Source: Vulcanimicrobiota bacterium
GTDB taxonomy: Bacteria; Vulcanimicrobiota; Vulcanimicrobiia; Vulcanimicrobiales; Vulcanimicrobiaceae
DNA length: 5,394 nt
Direction: 5' to 3'
Assembly (NCBI GenBank): GCA_019233415.1
Contig: JAFAMK010000158.1
Location: forward strand, 1-5,394
The notes under the pieces are model-generated. The model saw nothing but the letters and a program-made list of their open reading frames with translations. It was not told the origin of the DNA and ran no database searches. Of the stretch, positions 1-5,394 are shown in pieces; positions within the stretch are counted from its first letter, which is position 1, and each line of letters opens with the position of its first letter. Both the position numbers and the translations under genes were made by a program.

Positions 1-77
1 TGCGCCTCTTCAAAAAGCTCGGCGTGCGCCACCGCGTCACCGCGGCCGTCGTCGCGCTGCGCGCCGGCCTGGTGTAA
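1..77 (+). CDS. C-terminal end of a LuxR/NarL-type helix-turn-helix regulator (partial)
   Basis: The gene enters from the left edge; only its last 24 codons and the TAA stop (75-77) are visible. The residues KKLGVRHR, then an Ala/Val-rich helix, and the ending LRAGLV match the end of the LuxR-type HTH domain. In that family, K-L-G-V-x-x-R closes the DNA-recognition helix and a final short helix ends in GL(V/I). Every visible codon except one (AAA, Lys) ends in G or C, which supports real coding. Such a domain usually ends a two-component response regulator or a LuxR-type activator, but the receiver or sensor part lies outside the window, so the signal and targets are unknown. The stop lies three bases from the stop of the converging meaB-like gene. 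The family call rests on a short segment. Confidence 0.7.
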   Translation, partial: RLFKKLGVRHRVTAAVVALRAGLV

Positions 78-80
78 GAG

Positions 81-1067
81 CTACAGCCCCTTCACCGTTG
101 CGCGCACGTCGCCGTGCGCGCGCACGTTGCCCAGCGCTTGTACGCCGCCGGCGACGCCGAAGCGGCGCAGCACCGCGTCGGCCGCGGCGTACGGATCGAG
201 GTCCGTGGGGAGCGCGTCGATCGCGTCTTCGACGTGGCCTTCGAGCGTGCCGAGCGAGAGCTGGCGCACGCGGTGCGCGAACGCACTGCGGCGTTTCGTT
301 TGCAGCGCGCCGCTCTCGCGCAGCCACGCGTCGTGCGCGACTATCGCGTCCCACAGCGCGTCGACGCCCTTCCCTTCGAGCGCCTGCGTGCTGACCAGCG
401 CCGGCACCCAGCCCGCGTAGGTCAGCATCTCCATCATCGAGCGAATCTCGCGCTGCAGCTGCAGCGCCATCGGGTGATCGCTCTTGTTGACGACGAAGAC
501 GTCGGCGATCTCCAGCACGCCGGCCTTGAGGACTTGCACCGCGTCGCCGCTCCCGGGCTGCAGCGCGACGAGCGTCGTGTCGGCGACCTCGGCGATCTCG
601 ATCTCCGACTGGCCGACGCCGACCGTTTCGATCATCACGACGTCCTTGCCGAACGCGTCCATCAGCGAGACGGCGTCGGCCGTCGCGCCGGCGAGGCCGC
701 CCAGGTGTCCGCGCGACGCCATCGATCGAATGAAGACGTCGGGATCGGTGAAGTGCTCGGCGAGCCGAATCCGGTCGCCGAGCAGCGCGCCGTGCGAGAA
801 CGGCGAGCTGGGGTCGACCGAGATCACGCCGACGGTCTTGCCGAGAGCGCGCGCGTGCGCGACGAGCGCGCCGCTCAGCGTCGACTTGCCGACCCCCGGC
901 GGCCCGGTCAGCCCGACGGTGAGCGCTCGCCCCGTCAGCGGATAGAGTTCCCGGATCAAGTCGGCACCGCGGCCGGACTCGCAGCGCGAAATGGCCCGGG
1001 CCAGCGCGCGGGGGTCGCCGGCGCGAAACGCGGCGAGCAGCTCGGGCTGGGGAACCGGGTCGTACAT
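81..1067 (-). CDS. meaB: Methylmalonyl-CoA mutase-associated GTPase MeaB (ArgK family)
   Basis: This complete 328-residue protein belongs to the MeaB/ArgK branch of the SIMIBI P-loop GTPases. Members bind adenosylcobalamin-dependent methylmalonyl-CoA mutase in the cytoplasm, gate cofactor loading and protect the mutase from inactivation, in propionate/odd-chain/branched-chain catabolism. Motifs seen: Walker A GPPGVGKS (55-62); VDPSSPF (84-90) followed by LLGDRIRL; FIRSMASRGHLGGLAG (112-127), a family signature; the G3 region ETVGVGQ (147-153); the G4 motif NKSD (194-197). The C-terminal third is the helical dimerisation arm. Length is normal. The ATG (reverse of 1065-1067) is preceded by a modest GCAGGG ribosome-binding sequence and the N-terminus aligns with the family's usual short leader, so the start is good. 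It is divergent from the tricorn gene with a 60-base gap in which I see no clear promoter. The mutase genes are not in the window. The older name ArgK (arginine transport kinase) is considered a misassignment for this family. Confidence 0.95.
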   Translation of the reverse strand: MYDPVPQPELLAAFRAGDPRALARAISRCESGRGADLIRELYPLTGRALTVGLTGPPGVGKSTLSGALVAHARALGKTVGVISVDPSSPFSHGALLGDRIRLAEHFTDPDVFIRSMASRGHLGGLAGATADAVSLMDAFGKDVVMIETVGVGQSEIEIAEVADTTLVALQPGSGDAVQVLKAGVLEIADVFVVNKSDHPMALQLQREIRSMMEMLTYAGWVPALVSTQALEGKGVDALWDAIVAHDAWLRESGALQTKRRSAFAHRVRQLSLGTLEGHVEDAIDALPTDLDPYAAADAVLRRFGVAGGVQALGNVRAHGDVRATVKGL

Positions 1068-1127
1068 CGGCCCTGCGCTTCACGGGCAGACCCGGGACTC
1101 CTCGATCCGGTCCGCGTACCGAACCGG

Positions 1128-4100
1128 GTGAGTTCCACCGGCTACGTGCGCACCCCGACGATCGCGGGCGACCGGATCGTCTTCGCGTGCGAGGACGATC
1201 TGTGGAGCGTCGATGCCGCCGGCGGCGCCGCGCGACGCCTGACGACGACCGAGGGCGAGTGCACGCTGCCGCGGCTCTCGCCCGACGGAACCCGCCTGGC
1301 GTTCGTCGGCCGCGACGAGGGAACGCCCGAGCTGTACGTGATGGATGCCGACGGCGGCGTCCCGCGCCGGCTGACCTTTCTCGGCAGCGACGCGCTGAAC
1401 TGCTGCGGCTGGTCGCGCGACGCGCGCTTCATCTACTTCACCTGCGACGCCGGCTCGCCGTTCGTCAAGGAGACGCTCGCGTTCCGCGTCGACGCCGCGG
1501 GCGGCGAACCGGTCGAGCTGGGGATCGGGCACGCGATGACGCTCGACGTCGCGGCAAACGGCGCGACGCTGCTCGGCCGCAACGCGATCGACCCGGCGCG
1601 CTGGAAGCGCTACCGCGGCGGAACCGCCGGTCACCTGTGGGTCGACGCGGCCGGCGACGGCGCGTACCGCCGCATCTGCCGCAACATCGACGGAAACCAC
1701 GTGTGGCCGCTGTGGCTCGGCGAGCGCGTTCTCTTCCTCTCCGACCACGAGGGGATCGGCAACCTCTACTCGGTGACCGCCGAAGGCGACGACCTGCGCC
1801 GCCACACGAACGAGCGCGAGCATTACGCGCGCTTTCCCGCCGGCGACGGCACGCGCGTCGTCTACGCCTGCGGCGGCGAGCTGGTGCTGCTCGACCCGCG
1901 CGACGGCAGCGTGCGGCGCGTCCCCGTGACGATGCCCTCGAACGCGCCGGAGACCGCGCGCCGCTTCGTCGACGCCTCCGAACTACTGGAGACGTGGCAG
2001 CCCTCGCACGACGGAACTGCGCTCGCGCTCGTCACGCGCGGCCGCGCCTACACGATGCCGCTGTGGGAAGAGGCCGTTGCGGAGCACCCGGCCGCGAGCG
2101 GGAACGAACCCGTGCCGGCCGCACGGCGCCGGCTCGCGACGTGGCTGCACGACGACAAGCGGATCGCGTACGTCGACGACGCGAGCGGTTTCGAGCGCAT
2201 CGCGATCACGCCGGTCGACGCGAGCGCCTCGGCGGTGTATGTCACCGCGGACGACGCCGGTATCTTGCACGCGCTGGTCGCATCGCCGGCCGGAGATCTG
2301 CTCGCGTTCGCGACGAACCGCCACGAGCTATGGCTGCTGGAACCCGGCAGCGCGCCGCGACTGCTCGACCGCAGCGTCGGCGAGCGCATCGAGGACCTCG
2401 CGTTCTCGCCCGACGGTCGTTGGCTCGCGTACACCTGGTCGCCGAAGGCGCACACGACGATCATCCGGCTCGCCGAGTGCGCGACCGGCCGCATCGTCGA
2501 CGCGACGAGCGCGCTGCGCGAGGACCGCTCACCGGCCTGGGACCCCGACGGCAAGTATCTGTACTTTCTCTCGACGCGCGACTTCAACCCGGTCTACGAC
2601 GCGTTGCAGTTCGAGCTGAGCTTCCCCGAGGCGTGGCGCCCGTATCTGCTCACGCTGCGCGAGACGTTCGCGAACCCGTTCGTCCCGAAGCCCGCGCCGC
2701 TGCACAAGCCGGAAGACGACGACGAAGACGACAACGACGACAAGAAGAACGCGAAGCCCGAGGTCGTCGTCGAGTCCGACGGCTTGCCGCAGCGCATGCT
2801 GGCGTTTCCGGTCGACGAAGGCGCATACGACCGCATCGCGGCGGGCAAGGAGCGCGCGCTCTTCTCGCGTTTCCCCGTACGCGGAATTCGTCCCGACGAC
2901 CGCGACCGCGACGGCTCGGAGGGCGAGCTGCAGGCGTACGACTTCGTGGAGCAGCGCAGCGCGACGCTGGCGGGCGAAATCGACGACTTCGTCCTCGGCC
3001 CCGACGCGCGCACGCTGGTCTACGCGTCGCACGGCAAGCTGCGCGCAATCGACGCCGGCGGTGAGCTTCCGGAAGAACCAGAGGACGAGAAACCGCCGCA
3101 GGAGGTCGGACGCCGCACCGGCTGGCTCGACCTCGCGCGGATCAGCGTGCTCGTCGAACCGCGCATCGAGTGGCACCAAATGCTGCGCGAAGCGTGGCGG
3201 CTGCAGCGCGAGAACTTCTGGGACCCGCAGATGTCGGGGATCGACTGGAACGCCGTGCTGCCGCGCTACGAAGCGCTGCTGCCGAAGATCCGCACACGCA
3301 ACGAACTCTCCGACGTCATCTGGGAGATGCACGGCGAGCTCGGCACCTCGCACGCATACGAGCACGGCGGTGACAAGCCGGTTCCGCCGCAGTACCGGCG
3401 CGGCTTCCTCGGTGCCGACGTCGCGTGGGACGACGCGCTTGGCGGCTACCGCGTCGCGCGCATCCTGCGCGGCGACCCCTGGAACCGCGACGCCGACTCG
3501 CCGCTCGCCGAACCCGGCGTCGACGTGAAGGAAGGCGACTGGATCGTCGGCATCGGCGGCCGCGCGCTCACCGCGCATGCCGGCCCCGGCGCACTGCTCG
3601 TCAACCAAGCCGGCAATCACGTCGTGCTGAGCGTCGTGCGCGGCGCAGGGAGCACGCCGCGCCGCGTCATCGTACGCACGCTGCGCGACGAGCGACTGCT
3701 GCGCTACCGCGCCTGGGTCGAAGCGAACCGCGCGCTCGTCCACGCGCGCACCAATGGCCGCGTCGGTTACGTGCACGTCCCCGACATGGGCCCGTGGGGC
3801 TTCGCCGAGTTCCACCGCGGCTATCTCACGGAGTTCGACCGCGACGGCCTGATCGTCGACGTGCGCTACAACCGCGGCGGCCACGTCTCCGCGCTGCTGC
3901 TCGAAAAGCTCGCACGCAAGCGCGTCGGCTACGACGTCTCGCGCTGGACCCCACCGTTCCCCTACCCGGAAGAGTCCGTCGGCGGCCCGATCGTCGCAGT
4001 GACGAACCAATTCGCCGGCAGCGACGGCGACATCTTCAGCCACTGCTTCAAACTCTACGGCCTCGGCCCACTCGTCGGCATGCGCACCTGGGGCGGCGTC

Positions 4101-4373
4101 ATCGGCATCAACCCCCGCCACCGCTTAGTCGACGGCACCGAAACCACCCAACCCGAATACTCATTCTGGTTCACCGATGCCGGCTGGGGCGTAGAAAACT
4201 ACGGCACCGATCCCACCCACGAAGTCGACGTCGCCCCCCAAGACACCTTACGCGTCGAAGACCCCCAGATCGAAGAAGCGCTCCGTTTGGTCAACGAAGC
4301 CCTCGCGAAGATGCCGTCGCGCCCGGAGTTCCCGCCGCCACCAAATAGAGCGGTCCGCATGACGATGCGCTGA
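1128..4373 (+). CDS. tri: Tricorn protease homologue (S41 family serine peptidase with two propellers and PDZ)
   Basis: This large cytosolic peptidase (1081 residues) should cut oligopeptides released by upstream proteases into short peptides. Thermoplasma tricorn forms hexamers and giant capsids. Domains in order: an N-terminal six-bladed propeller (about 1-310; TolB-like SPDG at 51-54); a seven-bladed propeller (about 325-670); a helical C1 domain from about 679; PDZ (about 754-850); the C2 catalytic domain (about 860-1060). Catalytic residues: Ser741-His742 in ELGTSHAYE, oxyanion Gly918 in YNRGGH, nucleophile Ser965 with Asp966 in FAGSDGD, and Glu1023 in GVENYGTDP. Gly918, Ser965, Asp966 and Glu1023 carry the archaeal numbers exactly, so the enzyme is predicted active. 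Asp966 predicts a preference for basic P1 residues. An acidic tract (529-538, ten residues, all Asp/Glu except one Asn) interrupts the second propeller. The GTG start at 1128 gives the normal family N-terminus (GYVRTPTIAGD then EDDLW); the frame is open far upstream, but only antisense to meaB. No good Shine-Dalgarno sequence is visible. No signal peptide is apparent. Confidence 0.95.
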   Translation: MSSTGYVRTPTIAGDRIVFACEDDLWSVDAAGGAARRLTTTEGECTLPRLSPDGTRLAFVGRDEGTPELYVMDADGGVPRRLTFLGSDALNCCGWSRDARFIYFTCDAGSPFVKETLAFRVDAAGGEPVELGIGHAMTLDVAANGATLLGRNAIDPARWKRYRGGTAGHLWVDAAGDGAYRRICRNIDGNHVWPLWLGERVLFLSDHEGIGNLYSVTAEGDDLRRHTNEREHYARFPAGDGTRVVYACGGELVLLDPRDGSVRRVPVTMPSNAPETARRFVDASELLETWQPSHDGTALALVTRGRAYTMPLWEEAVAEHPAASGNEPVPAARRRLATWLHDDKRIAYVDDASGFERIAITPVDASASAVYVTADDAGILHALVASPAGDLLAFATNRHELWLLEPGSAPRLLDRSVGERIEDLAFSPDGRWLAYTWSPKAHTTIIRLAECATGRIVDATSALREDRSPAWDPDGKYLYFLSTRDFNPVYDALQFELSFPEAWRPYLLTLRETFANPFVPKPAPLHKPEDDDEDDNDDKKNAKPEVVVESDGLPQRMLAFPVDEGAYDRIAAGKERALFSRFPVRGIRPDDRDRDGSEGELQAYDFVEQRSATLAGEIDDFVLGPDARTLVYASHGKLRAIDAGGELPEEPEDEKPPQEVGRRTGWLDLARISVLVEPRIEWHQMLREAWRLQRENFWDPQMSGIDWNAVLPRYEALLPKIRTRNELSDVIWEMHGELGTSHAYEHGGDKPVPPQYRRGFLGADVAWDDALGGYRVARILRGDPWNRDADSPLAEPGVDVKEGDWIVGIGGRALTAHAGPGALLVNQAGNHVVLSVVRGAGSTPRRVIVRTLRDERLLRYRAWVEANRALVHARTNGRVGYVHVPDMGPWGFAEFHRGYLTEFDRDGLIVDVRYNRGGHVSALLLEKLARKRVGYDVSRWTPPFPYPEESVGGPIVAVTNQFAGSDGDIFSHCFKLYGLGPLVGMRTWGGVIGINPRHRLVDGTETTQPEYSFWFTDAGWGVENYGTDPTHEVDVAPQDTLRVEDPQIEEALRLVNEALAKMPSRPEFPPPPNRAVRMTMR

Positions 4374-4405
4374 CGGGGGAGAATCCTGCCGGCCCCTCTA
4401 GCTAC

Positions 4406-4450
4406 TTGGTGAACTTGGCCGATTTGGCAGAGTTGCTGAACTTGCCAAAC
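4406..4450 (+). repeat. Five tandem 9-base repeats upstream of the antitoxin gene
   Basis: Five head-to-tail 9-mers start at 4406, 4415, 4424, 4433 and 4442. TTG at positions 1-3 and A at position 8 are invariant; position 4 is G in three copies and C in two; three copies end in AAC. The consensus is approximately TTGSYNRAC. Copies 1 and 4 (TTGGTGAAC, TTGCTGAAC) differ at one base. The fourth copy contains the -35 box of the antitoxin promoter. The arrangement resembles an array of protein-binding half-sites near one helical turn apart and is most simply read as the operator of the following antitoxin, though binding is inferred. Because the unit is three codons long, the frame through it stays open and would encode Leu-x-x triplets if translation began at TTG 4406. 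Confidence 0.75.
4423..4449. promoter_or_regulatory. Imperfect palindrome, candidate autoregulatory operator
   Basis: The left arm TTTGGCA-G-AGTT (4423-4434) pairs with the right arm AACTTGCCAAA (4439-4449). This gives 11 complementary pairs with one unpaired G at 4430 and a GCTG centre (4435-4438). The palindrome lies on top of the -35 box at 4433-4438, so a dimeric repressor bound there would block RNA polymerase. Antitoxins of RES systems usually repress their own operon through palindromic operators; assigning this one to the downstream protein is inference. A run of U does not follow the right arm, so a terminator for the tricorn gene is less likely. Confidence 0.6.
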
Positions 4451-4461
4451 CCGGGTATAAT
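4433..4461 (+). promoter_or_regulatory. Sigma-70-type promoter of the toxin-antitoxin operon
   Basis: The -35 box TTGCTG (4433-4438) and a perfect -10 box TATAAT (4456-4461) are separated by exactly 17 bases. Transcription would be expected to start around 4467-4469, at or next to the ATG at 4469, so the mRNA would be leaderless or nearly so. TATAAT is striking in DNA this rich in G and C. The -35 box sits inside both the palindrome and the 9-base repeat array, which suggests repression by the encoded antitoxin. Confidence 0.7.
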
Positions 4462-4468
4462 CAGGCCG

Positions 4469-5086
4469 ATGGCACCTCGATCCCACGCGGCGGCGATGCA
4501 CCCCTCACTCCAGATCCCGAGTCTGGACGAGATCGTCGCTTCCCTCAGCACCCTTTCCGCCGACCGGCTGCGGTCGATTCGGAGCTACCTCGACTTGCTC
4601 GCCGAACGCAAGGACGACGAGATCGTCGTTCTCGCTGACGTGCCGCGCGGGGCTGGGCATGAGGTTGCCTTGACCTTCCGGCTGGATGCAAAGACCGACG
4701 ATCCGACCGAGGGGCCCGGCCAGCGCTTCGAAGCATTCCGCCATCGCGTCCTCGACGAAGGGTTAACGACTGCAGCGGTGGCGCGAAAGCTACGTATCAC
4801 CAACGAGGCGGTGCGACAGCGCGTCGGCCGCAAAGAACTGTTCGGGCTCAAGGTCGGCCGCGACTATCGGTTTCCGCCGTGGCAGTTCGATGCGCGGACA
4901 TCGCAAGGTGTCCTTCCCGGCCTCTTCGAGATTCTCGCGGTGAGCATCCTCGACCCGATCGAGCTCGTCGCGTGGTTTGAGCACCACAATACCGCACTCG
5001 ACGGACTCACTCCGATCGAGGCGCTCCGAAGACCTGAGATGCTGGAAGACGTCGTCGCCGCAGCCGAAGCGGCCGGCGTCACCTGA
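4469..5086 (+). CDS. Antitoxin of a RES-type toxin-antitoxin pair (HTH plus MbcA/ParS-like toxin-binding domain)
   Basis: This 205-residue protein is predicted to bind DNA and to neutralise the RES toxin encoded next. Residues 1-90 form a segment I do not recognise, probably helical at 19-47 (with SLDEIVASL and RLRSIRSYLDLLAE). A helix-turn-helix follows at about 99-135 (TTAAVARKLRITNEAVRQRV), then the motif GLKVGRDYRFPPWQFD (126-141), typical of HTH antitoxins paired with RES toxins. The last 50 residues (LDPIELVAWFEHHN, then ALDGLTPIEALRRP) match the toxin-binding domain of the Xre/MbcA/ParS group (DUF2384), whose hallmark is N-x-A-L-(D/G)-G-x-T-P. The start was placed at ATG 4469 because the promoter's -10 box ends seven bases upstream, implying a leaderless message. 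ATG 4496 is an alternative, with no good ribosome-binding site; TTG 4406 would lie upstream of the predicted transcript. The toxin gene follows after 15 bases, so the two are probably co-transcribed and autorepressed. Confidence 0.85.
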   Translation: MAPRSHAAAMHPSLQIPSLDEIVASLSTLSADRLRSIRSYLDLLAERKDDEIVVLADVPRGAGHEVALTFRLDAKTDDPTEGPGQRFEAFRHRVLDEGLTTAAVARKLRITNEAVRQRVGRKELFGLKVGRDYRFPPWQFDARTSQGVLPGLFEILAVSILDPIELVAWFEHHNTALDGLTPIEALRRPEMLEDVVAAAEAAGVT

Positions 5087-5101
5087 GGCTGCGCGTAGCG
5101 G

Positions 5102-5394
5102 GTGGCGCGCCTCTCAAGACCTCCGGCGAACCGCGATCTCGACCCTCTTCACTTCGAGGTCGCTGCAGGCACAGCTCTGCATCGCATCTACGATCCTGAC
5201 ACGTACCGTGCGAGGGCGAACAGTTTTCGCTTCGTCGGGCCGTTCGCACGGTTCGACCATCACGCCAAGATCGGCACCGATCGCGGCATTCTTTATGCTG
5301 CTCGGAGTACGAGCGCGCCGCGGCCGAGAGCAACCTCGACATCGCGTTTTACGGACGCACGCGCGAAACGACGGACTGAACGCAGACCCGCGTC
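5102..5394 (+). CDS. RES-domain toxin (NAD+-degrading family), 5' part with a probable frame break near 5300
   Basis: The GTG at 5102 opens a frame just after an in-frame TAG (5096-5098), 15 bases after the antitoxin stop. The first 67 residues look like the start of a RES domain: ALHRIYDP (25-32), then FRFVGPFARFDHH (42-54), then RGILYAA (61-67), holding the family's conserved Arg and Tyr. RES toxins deplete cellular NAD+ (MbcT phosphorolyses it) or modify metabolic enzymes (ParT). The family next expects about seven residues and then a catalytic Glu in an (A/L)AE motif. In the starting frame this is absent and the codons become atypical (AGT, AGA, GCA, ACA). From 5302, in another frame, EYERAAAES with G/C-ending codons supplies that motif at exactly the expected spacing, then stops at TGA 5377-5379. 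A one-base insertion or two-base loss around 5297-5303 would explain this. The starting frame itself runs open past the window edge. Frameshifted toxin, sequencing error and fusion junction are all possible. Confidence 0.65.
   Translation, partial: MARLSRPPANRDLDPLHFEVAAGTALHRIYDPDTYRARANSFRFVGPFARFDHHAKIGTDRGILYAARSTSAPRPRATSTSRFTDARAKRRTERRPA

Noticed and set aside
37..1083. Alternative reverse-strand frame across the meaB-like gene
   Set aside because: The Arg-rich translation lacks motifs; the overlapping frame has every MeaB signature.
114..1127. Open forward frame continuing the tricorn frame 338 codons upstream
   Set aside because: It is antisense to the meaB-like gene, is Arg/Val/Asp-rich without family features, and the tricorn N-terminus begins naturally at GTG 1128.
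1187..3064. A 625-codon forward open frame overlapping the tricorn gene
   Set aside because: Its composition is extremely Arg/Ala-rich with no domain features, as expected from reading GC-rich codons in the wrong frame.
2529..4121. A 530-codon reverse-strand open frame inside the tricorn gene
   Set aside because: This is a typical shadow in GC-rich coding DNA: low-complexity Val/Ala/Arg/Asp composition, no motifs, fully antisense to a well-supported gene.
4375..4398. Possible terminator after the tricorn gene (GGGG run against a CCCC run)
   Set aside because: Only four to five pairs, a long loop and no T-run; too weak to call.
4406..4468. N-terminal extension of the antitoxin from TTG 4406
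   Set aside because: The promoter -10 box at 4456-4461 lies inside it, so the message should not contain it; the Leu-x-x triplets follow from the 9-base repeat unit being three codons.
5079..5342. Reverse-strand 87-codon open frame over the toxin start
   Set aside because: It is Arg/Ser/Cys-rich without recognisable features and antisense to the RES-like coding segment.
1..5394. CRISPR array, tRNA, rRNA or insertion sequence
   Set aside because: No spaced direct repeats of CRISPR size, no cloverleaf-like sequence, no rRNA-like stretch and no transposase or terminal inverted repeats were seen by eye.

Overview
This is a high-GC bacterial segment with a strong preference for G or C in the third codon position. 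No taxonomic marker gene is present. Base composition plus a MeaB-type GTPase, a bacterial tricorn protease, an unusual GTG start and an apparently leaderless promoter would fit an actinomycete-like or Eremiobacterota/Chloroflexota-like soil bacterium, but this is a guess.

Layout. Bases 1-77 hold the last 24 codons of a forward gene that looks like the end of a LuxR/NarL-type helix-turn-helix regulator. It converges, with three bases between the stop codons, on a complete reverse-strand meaB-like GTPase (81-1067), the chaperone of methylmalonyl-CoA mutase. A 60-base divergent gap follows, then a complete 1081-residue tricorn protease (1128-4373). Its core catalytic residues fall at the same numbers as in the Thermoplasma enzyme (Gly918, Ser965, Asp966, Glu1023), with the Ser-His pair at 741-742.

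Bases 4374-4468 form a compact regulatory region with three overlapping elements. These are five tandem 9-base repeats (4406-4450), an 11-bp imperfect palindrome (4423-4449), and a near-consensus promoter (TTGCTG, 17 bp, TATAAT; 4433-4461). The predicted transcription start falls at, or within a base or so of, the ATG of the next gene. That gene (4469-5086) looks like the antitoxin of a RES-type toxin-antitoxin pair: a helix-turn-helix followed by an MbcA/ParS-like toxin-binding tail. It is followed after 15 bases by the start of a RES-domain toxin (5102 to the window end). The toxin's frame appears to break near 5300, just before the conserved glutamate.

The three left-hand genes are ordinary housekeeping or accessory metabolism and show no functional link to one another. 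The right-hand end is the accessory part. It is a self-contained toxin-antitoxin module whose antitoxin probably represses its own promoter through the repeat/palindrome cluster, and whose toxin may be damaged.
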